Made by a program: the position numbers and the translations under genes. The notes below the pieces were generated by a model. That model made no database searches, was not told the origin of the DNA, and saw only the letters and a list, made by a program, of their open reading frames with translations. 64,000 nucleotides of DNA from Streptomyces sp. WM6386 (GTDB taxonomy: Bacteria; Actinomycetota; Actinomycetes; Streptomycetales; Streptomycetaceae). The DNA lies in contig NZ_JXTE01000028.1 of NCBI RefSeq assembly GCF_000972385.1, positions 1 to 64,000 of the forward strand. Reading direction: 5' to 3'. This document shows, piece after piece, positions 60,084 to 64,000 of the stretch. Numbering within the stretch: position 1 is the stretch's first letter; each line of letters begins with the position of its first letter.

Positions 60084-61502
60084 ATGAACGCGAAGCCGTC
60101 GACCCGTGGACGCTCCCGTGCTGGTACACCGCAGCGGGCGACAGGGGTGCAGGGCGACCTTTCGACGCCGAAGACGGTGTCGCCGGGCCTGCCCGCGGCC
60201 GCGTCCTTCGACGCGCTCGAGCTGCCGCCGGAGCTGAGGGAGGCGATGACGGGCCTCGGGGTGACGGAACCGTTCCCGATTCAGGCAGCCACTTTGCCCA
60301 ACGCGCTGGCCGGCCGCGATGTCCTCGGCCGGGCACGGACCGGCTCCGGCAAGACGCTGGCCTTCGGGCTGGCGCTCCTCGTCCGGACCGCGGGCCTGCG
60401 AGCGGAGTCGAAGCGCCCGCTCGCGCTGGTCCTGGTGCCGACCCGGGAACTCGCGCAACAGGTGAGCGACGCGCTGACTCCGTACGCGCAGACCCTCAAG
60501 GTGCGACTGACGACGGCGGTCGGCGGGCTGTCGATCAACCGGCAGCAGGCCGCGTTGCGGACCGGAGCCGAGGTGGTCGTCGCGACGCCAGGGCGACTGG
60601 CCGACCTCGTGTCACGCCGGGACTGCCTCCTGAATCACGTGCGGATCACCGTGCTGGACGAGGCGGACCAGATGTGCGACCTGGGATTCCTGCCGCAGGT
60701 CACGGAAATCCTGGACCAGATGCCCCACGAAGGGCAGCGGCTGCTGTTCTCCGCCACGCTCGACCGCAACGTCGACCAGCTGGTGCGCGACTACCTCCAC
60801 GACCCCGTACTCGCATCCGTCGATCCGGCGGCAGCCTCGGTCACCACGATGGAACACCACGTGCTCAACATCCACCCCGCCGACAAGTACGCGACCGCGA
60901 CCGAGATCGCCGCGCGGGACGGCCGGGTGCTGATGTTCCTGGACACCAAGGTCGCCGTGGACCAGTTCACCCGTCATCTCCGGGCCAGCGGCGTACGGGC
61001 CGGAGCCCTGCACAGCGGAAAGTCGCAACCTCAGCGCATGCACACCCTGGGCCAGTTCAAGGACGGCGCGATCACCGTGCTGGTGGCCACCAATGTCGCC
61101 GCGCGAGGCATTCACATCGACACGCTCGACCTCGTCGTCAACGTCGATCCGCCGGCCGACGCCAAGGACTACCTGCACCGCGGCGGACGCACGGCACGCG
61201 CCGGGGAGTCCGGGACCGTGGTCACCCTGGTCACACCCAACCAACGACGTGATGTGAACCGGATGATGTCCGAGGCCGGGATCCGGCCGACGGTCACACA
61301 AGTACGCTCCGGCGAGGCGCAACTGACCGCCATCACCGGGGCGAAGCGCCCGCCGACGGAGACGAAGTCCACCACCGGCAACATCCCCTTCCGCGGCCTC
61401 GGCGACCGTACGGGCCGCCCCGCGAAGGAGTCCCGCAAAGCCGCCGAGGCCCGCAAGGCCGCGGAAGCCCGCGCGGCGGCCCGGGTACGCAAAGGCCGCT
61501 GA
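60084..61502 (+). CDS. DEAD-box RNA helicase
   Basis: A 472-residue ATP-dependent RNA helicase. The Q motif is FPIQAATLP, motif I ARTGSGKT, Ia PTRELAQQV, Ib TPGRLADL, II VLDEAD (DEAD), III SAT in LLFSATL, V ATNVAARGIHID, and VI YLHRGGRTARAGE. The C-terminal tail is basic and rich in K-A-A-E-A-R repeats, likely binding RNA. Members unwind structured mRNA and rRNA, often at low temperature. GGAAGG lies 8 nt before ATG 60084. The hairpin leader suggests post-transcriptional control. Confidence 0.96.
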   Translation: MNAKPSTRGRSRAGTPQRATGVQGDLSTPKTVSPGLPAAASFDALELPPELREAMTGLGVTEPFPIQAATLPNALAGRDVLGRARTGSGKTLAFGLALLVRTAGLRAESKRPLALVLVPTRELAQQVSDALTPYAQTLKVRLTTAVGGLSINRQQAALRTGAEVVVATPGRLADLVSRRDCLLNHVRITVLDEADQMCDLGFLPQVTEILDQMPHEGQRLLFSATLDRNVDQLVRDYLHDPVLASVDPAAASVTTMEHHVLNIHPADKYATATEIAARDGRVLMFLDTKVAVDQFTRHLRASGVRAGALHSGKSQPQRMHTLGQFKDGAITVLVATNVAARGIHIDTLDLVVNVDPPADAKDYLHRGGRTARAGESGTVVTLVTPNQRRDVNRMMSEAGIRPTVTQVRSGEAQLTAITGAKRPPTETKSTTGNIPFRGLGDRTGRPAKESRKAAEARKAAEARAAARVRKGR

Positions 61503-61582
61503 CGCCCGTGTCGTAGCTCGGGTGTTGAGCCTCGTACGAACTCCCTGTCGTGCGGCACAGGCACCGGTCGACACGAAACTGC

Positions 61583-61747
61583 TCAGCGGTCAGCGGCGCG
61601 TGAACGCCTGCGTCGCCGCAGCGGTGCTGCCACCCACACCGTCAGCCCGACGAGGGAAACGATCAACGCCCCTCCGATGACGATGGGGACGGCCGCTATC
61701 AGAGCGAAGTTCAGCAGGACCTCCGCCCAGGTCGGCTCCTCACCCAT
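61583..61747 (-). CDS. Small single-span membrane protein
   Basis: A 54-residue protein with a long hydrophobic stretch (LLNFALIAAVPIVIGGALIV, continuing to VGLTVWVAAPL) and a very basic tail (RRRRRSRAADR). ATG 61745-61747 follows GGGAG by 4-5 nt; an ATG seven codons earlier lacks a ribosome site. Function unknown. Confidence 0.65.
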   Translation of the reverse strand: MGEEPTWAEVLLNFALIAAVPIVIGGALIVSLVGLTVWVAAPLRRRRRSRAADR

Positions 61748-61978
61748 CGTGCTCCCACCCTGTGCCATAGACGCCAGGACGCCGACGGGAGTCGATCAGT
61801 TCCGGGTGTCTGACACGGCCTACGCCACTCAGAACCCGGCCGAGAGCAAGCCGCCCGAATGTCCGCTACGACCCCCTCTGTGACCGACAACTCATCGGCG
61901 GCAGAGCGTTGTCCATGCAGCGCAACGCCAGCACCACTCCGGGCCGCAAGCGAGCCGGGCGGTTCACCGTCGCCGCAG

Positions 61979-62396
61979 TTGGTGCACGTGTTCGCGGTCA
62001 CCGCGCCGGGGGCGGTGATGCCGGCCGGGCTGCGGACGCTGCTCCTCGGGGACTTCACGGTGGCGGTGCCGGAGGGAGGCGATGTCTATCTGCTGTCCCG
62101 GGTGCTGCACGACCGGGTCGATGAGCGGTGCCTGACCGTTCTCCGGCGGTGCCGCGCAGGTGATGCGGGCGGGAACCGAACTGCTCGTCGTGGAGCGGCT
62201 GTTGCCCCAGGGCGACCTGGTGCCGTCACCTGCGGTGGCCTGGGACGTCCACATGTTGTGCAACGTGGGCGGCAGCGAGCGGACCGAGGACCACTACGCG
62301 CGCCTGTCGGCGGAAGCGGGCTTCGAGGCGACGGCTTGCCACGGTCTGCCCCTGGGCGGCTCGCTGATCCACGCTGTGAGAGGTGCTGGGCTGTGA
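61979..62396 (+). pseudogene. Remnant of an O-methyltransferase
   Basis: The C-terminal part of a family-2 O-methyltransferase survives in two frames. The first (to about 62155) has LLLGDFTVAVPEGGDVYLLS and RVLHDRVDERCLTVLRRC. The second (from about 62160) has AGTELLVVERLLPQG and WDVHMLCNVGGSERTEDHY, then the end EAGFEATACHGLP. The typical HDWDDE motif is altered to HDRVDE, and the N-terminal half with the dimerisation domain is missing. Truncation plus frameshift indicate decay. Confidence 0.78.
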
Positions 62397-62633
62397 CGCC
62401 TCCCTTCGTCGGAGCGCCCCGCTCGATCGGCTCGGGGCGGGGTGGGCTGCCGCCCTCCTGGCTCAGCGGCCAACCAGCCTGGTTCCGGCTGCCGCTCGCC
62501 GTGTTGTCCGTGAACTCCCCCGGAATTGTCCTTGATCGGTAACAGACGCATCCCGGGGCCGCCGGCCATCGTCCTGCCTGGTGTCGCACGGCGACGCAGG
62601 ATCGGCGAGGAACTGTTGGAAGGTGGGGCGGAC
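62397..62633. other. Intergenic, deacetylase promoter region
   Basis: No gene seen. The AT-richer stretch around 62521-62545 (CGGAATTGTCCTTGATCGG) may hold the promoter of the deacetylase. Confidence 0.35.
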
Positions 62634-63404
62634 ATGGCGCAGCATGGCGGCGGTCGGGGCTGGTACGGCAAGGTCGTCGGAGCTGCTCTCGGTGTGACAG
62701 TGCTGGCCGCCGGTGCCTCGGCATGGTCCGCGCAAGCCGGCGCCGCGGACGGCACGTCGCCGCGGGCGGCGAGTTCCGCCACGCCGGGCAGTGTCAAGCC
62801 CGTGTCGGTGACCATCGCGCACGCCTCGGACAAGGGCGCGCGCGGAGTCAACATCACCATCGACGACGGCCCCGACCCCATGTGGACCCCCCAGATGCTC
62901 GACGTGCTGCGGGAGTACGGGGTGAAGGCCACGTTCTGCATGGTCGGGACGCAGGCGCAGGCCCATCCGGACCTCGTGAAGCAGGTGGTCGCGGCCGGGC
63001 ACCGGCTGTGCGACCACTCGGTGGCGCACGACACCACCATGGACACCAAGACCCAGGCGTACCAGTCGCAGCAGATCCTCGACGCCGAACAGATGATCAC
63101 CGAGGCGTCCGGGGGCGTACGGCCGATGTACTACCGGGCCCCCGGTGGCGCGTTCACGCCCTACAGCCGCAAGCTCGCCGCCTCCCGGGGCATGCGCCCG
63201 CTGGGCTGGAACGTGGACACCAAGGACTTCGAACGGCCGGGCGCCGACGCCATCGTCGCCACCGTCCAGCGGGAGCTGCCCAACGGACCGACGCTCCTCT
63301 TCCACGACGCGGGCGGCGACCGTTCCCAGACCGTCGAGGCGCTGCGCCGGATCCTGCCCTGGCTCAAGACCCAGGGCTACTCCTTCGGCTTCCCGGTGCG
63401 CTGA
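62634..63404 (+). CDS. Secreted polysaccharide deacetylase (CE4/NodB)
   Basis: A 256-residue exported NodB-homology protein. The signal peptide includes KVVGAALGVTVLAAGASAWS. Motif 1 is NITIDDGPDP (catalytic and metal Asp), motif 2 is H-S-V-A-H in CDHSVAHD (zinc ligands), motif 3 is YYRAPGGAFTP, motif 4 GWNVDTKDFERPG and motif 5 LLFHDAGGDR. All catalytic positions are kept. It likely removes acetyl groups from peptidoglycan, chitin or xylan in the envelope or outside. ATG 62634 follows GGAAGGTGGGG. A bidirectional terminator separates it from the csp gene. Confidence 0.93.
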   Translation: MAQHGGGRGWYGKVVGAALGVTVLAAGASAWSAQAGAADGTSPRAASSATPGSVKPVSVTIAHASDKGARGVNITIDDGPDPMWTPQMLDVLREYGVKATFCMVGTQAQAHPDLVKQVVAAGHRLCDHSVAHDTTMDTKTQAYQSQQILDAEQMITEASGGVRPMYYRAPGGAFTPYSRKLAASRGMRPLGWNVDTKDFERPGADAIVATVQRELPNGPTLLFHDAGGDRSQTVEALRRILPWLKTQGYSFGFPVR

Positions 63405-63425
63405 GCCCCGGTAGCTGTAAACGGT

Positions 63426-63456
63426 TCGGGCCCGCGAGCTTGACTCGCGGGCCCGA
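63426..63456. terminator. Bidirectional terminator between deacetylase and csp genes
   Basis: A perfect 13-bp stem TCGGGCCCGCGAG / CTCGCGGGCCCGA with loop CTTGA, centred between the two convergent stop codons. Confidence 0.85.
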
Positions 63457-63472
63457 GACGCTGCCTTCAGAA

Positions 63473-63676
63473 CTAGGCGGGGGTGATGTTCTCCGCCTGC
63501 GGGCCCTTCTGGCCCTGGGTGATGTCGAAGGTCACCGCCTGGCCTTCCTGGAGCTCACGGAAGCCGGAGGCGTTGATGTTGGAGTAGTGAGCGAAGACGT
63601 CCGGTCCGCCGCCGTCCTGGGCGATGAAGCCGAAGCCCTTCTCCGCGTTGAACCACTTGACGGTTCCGCTGGCCAT
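63473..63676 (-). CDS. Cold-shock protein, CspA family
   Basis: A 67-residue single-stranded nucleic-acid-binding OB-fold protein. RNP1 is KGFGFI in [13 protein letters not shown] and RNP2 is DVFAHYSNI; it ends [10 protein letters not shown]. It binds RNA and melts secondary structure, and many Streptomyces copies are constitutive. ATG 63674-63676 has GAGAGG 8 nt upstream. The long structured leader upstream suggests control at the RNA level. Confidence 0.97.
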   Translation of the reverse strand: MASGTVKWFNAEKGFGFIAQDGGGPDVFAHYSNINASGFRELQEGQAVTFDITQGQKGPQAENITPA

Positions 63677-63697
63677 GCTGGTACCTCTCAATAGACG

Positions 63698-63722
63698 TCA
63701 GAACCGCACCGCGCGGTCCTGA
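63698..63722 (-). promoter_or_regulatory. csp leader hairpin proximal to the ribosome site
   Basis: On the mRNA, TCAGGACCGC pairs with GCGGTTCTGA (10 bp with one G-U), loop GCGGT. It ends 21 nt before the start codon, just upstream of the GAGAGG ribosome site, so it can influence initiation. Confidence 0.55.
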
Positions 63723-63758
63723 AGGTGCTCGCCCTGGTCCGGTACTGCACAGCAAAGC

Positions 63759-63778
63759 GCCCGCGCCTAAGCGCGGGC
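63759..63778 (-). promoter_or_regulatory. csp leader hairpin, distal
   Basis: GCCCGCGC and GCGCGGGC form a perfect 8-bp stem with a 4-nt loop (TTAG on the mRNA), about 85 nt upstream of the start codon. Two stable hairpins in a long leader are typical of cold-shock messages. Confidence 0.55.
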
Positions 63779-64000
63779 AGGTACTGCGAACCACGACAGC
63801 TGGCAGTGACGCTACACCGCGGAAAGGACGATCACCAGAGAGCAACAACCATGAACCGGATCAGGCGGGTTGGAAAACTCCAGCAATGGCTTCATTCCGG
63901 CGGATCTCGCGGTTCTGGGTTGTTTAAAAAGGTACGGAAAGACCAGCCTCTCGCAGCCTGAGCAGTGCTCTTCCCATGCACTCCGCGATTGAGGCTCCGT
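63779..64000 (-). promoter_or_regulatory. csp upstream region, probable promoter
   Basis: This non-coding region is clearly AT-richer than the rest of the window, for example CTTTTTAAACAA on the minus strand around 63920-63931. It is the likely site of the csp promoter. No further gene is supported before the window ends. Confidence 0.4.

Noticed and set aside
63725..63961. Plus-strand 78-codon frame in the csp upstream region
   Set aside because: It overlaps the csp leader hairpins and AT-rich promoter, lacks codon bias and shows no motif.

Overview
The window reads as chromosomal DNA from a Streptomyces or a very close relative. The evidence is a very high GC content with strong third-position GC bias, many GTG starts and GTGA/ATGA gene overlaps, rare TTA (bldA-type) codons, many lone regulators and secreted carbohydrate-active proteins, and a VanR/VanS pair that matches what I remember of S. 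coelicolor. I see no rRNA operon, insertion sequence, phage gene, CRISPR array or large biosynthetic cluster. About 55 intact or nearly intact genes and four decayed ones are listed.

Layout. 0-3.2 kb: the start of rpoA at the left edge (minus strand), separated by a strong hairpin from a secreted discoidin/beta-helix protein instead of the usual ribosomal protein gene. 3.4-6.0 kb: a small redox module (DapB-like reductase, CMD/AhpD-like protein, RidA protein, HxlR regulator). 6.1-19.4 kb: accessory genes, including an ECF sigma factor with a SnoaL tail, a heparin-lyase-like Tat substrate, a lipoprotein, an AraC/PhyH unit, a DenD-like dehydrogenase, a serine hydrolase, an ArsR regulator, a lone roadblock protein, a diacylglycerol-kinase-type enzyme and a P450. 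19.6-24.8 kb: a 1243-residue HTH-nSTAND-WD40 protein and an acyltransferase, both with a TTA codon. 25.4-29.6 kb: HAD hydrolase, small RNA copy 1, a decayed GNAT gene, and a NarL-type two-component system with a divergent membrane protein. 29.6-33.3 kb: VanJ-like, VanY-like, VanR and VanS genes. 33.6-42.4 kb: a LacI-controlled ABC sugar importer with a GH42 beta-galactosidase and a secreted propeller/ricin protein. 42.7-52.5 kb: MFS remnant, methyltransferase, monooxygenase plus membrane partner, TetX-like monooxygenase behind an 11-bp repeat array, small RNA copy 2, a Ser/Thr kinase and two tandem secreted propeller proteins. 52.9-64 kb: PL11 rhamnogalacturonan lyase behind LacI-type operators, small hypotheticals, an NAD-dependent DNA ligase, a DEAD-box helicase, a decayed methyltransferase, a polysaccharide deacetylase and a cold-shock protein.

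The most interesting signal is a pair of minus-strand small RNA genes at 26.2-26.4 kb and 48.2-48.4 kb. The 70-nt bodies match at 68 of 70 positions and fold as a tRNA-Gly(UCC)-like cloverleaf. All the glycyl-tRNA synthetase identity positions I know of are present, but the T-loop reads GUGC where a translating tRNA has GUUC. Each copy has a TANNNT -10 box exactly 42 nt upstream of the body. Each also has a strong intrinsic terminator 6 nt downstream, whose stem sequence differs between copies while pairing is kept. This suggests a dedicated, perhaps non-translational, glycine-tRNA-like RNA. A donor role in the glycine bridge of Streptomyces peptidoglycan is a testable idea.

Genes that probably work together: VanR/VanS with VanY and VanJ (glycopeptide response); LacI, ABC importer, GH42 and the propeller/ricin protein, and perhaps the PL11 lyase (plant cell-wall galactan or pectin use); the sensor kinase/regulator pair with the divergent membrane protein; AraC with PhyH and its small partner; and the DEAD-box helicase and CspA protein, both with structured 5' leaders suited to cold-shock control.
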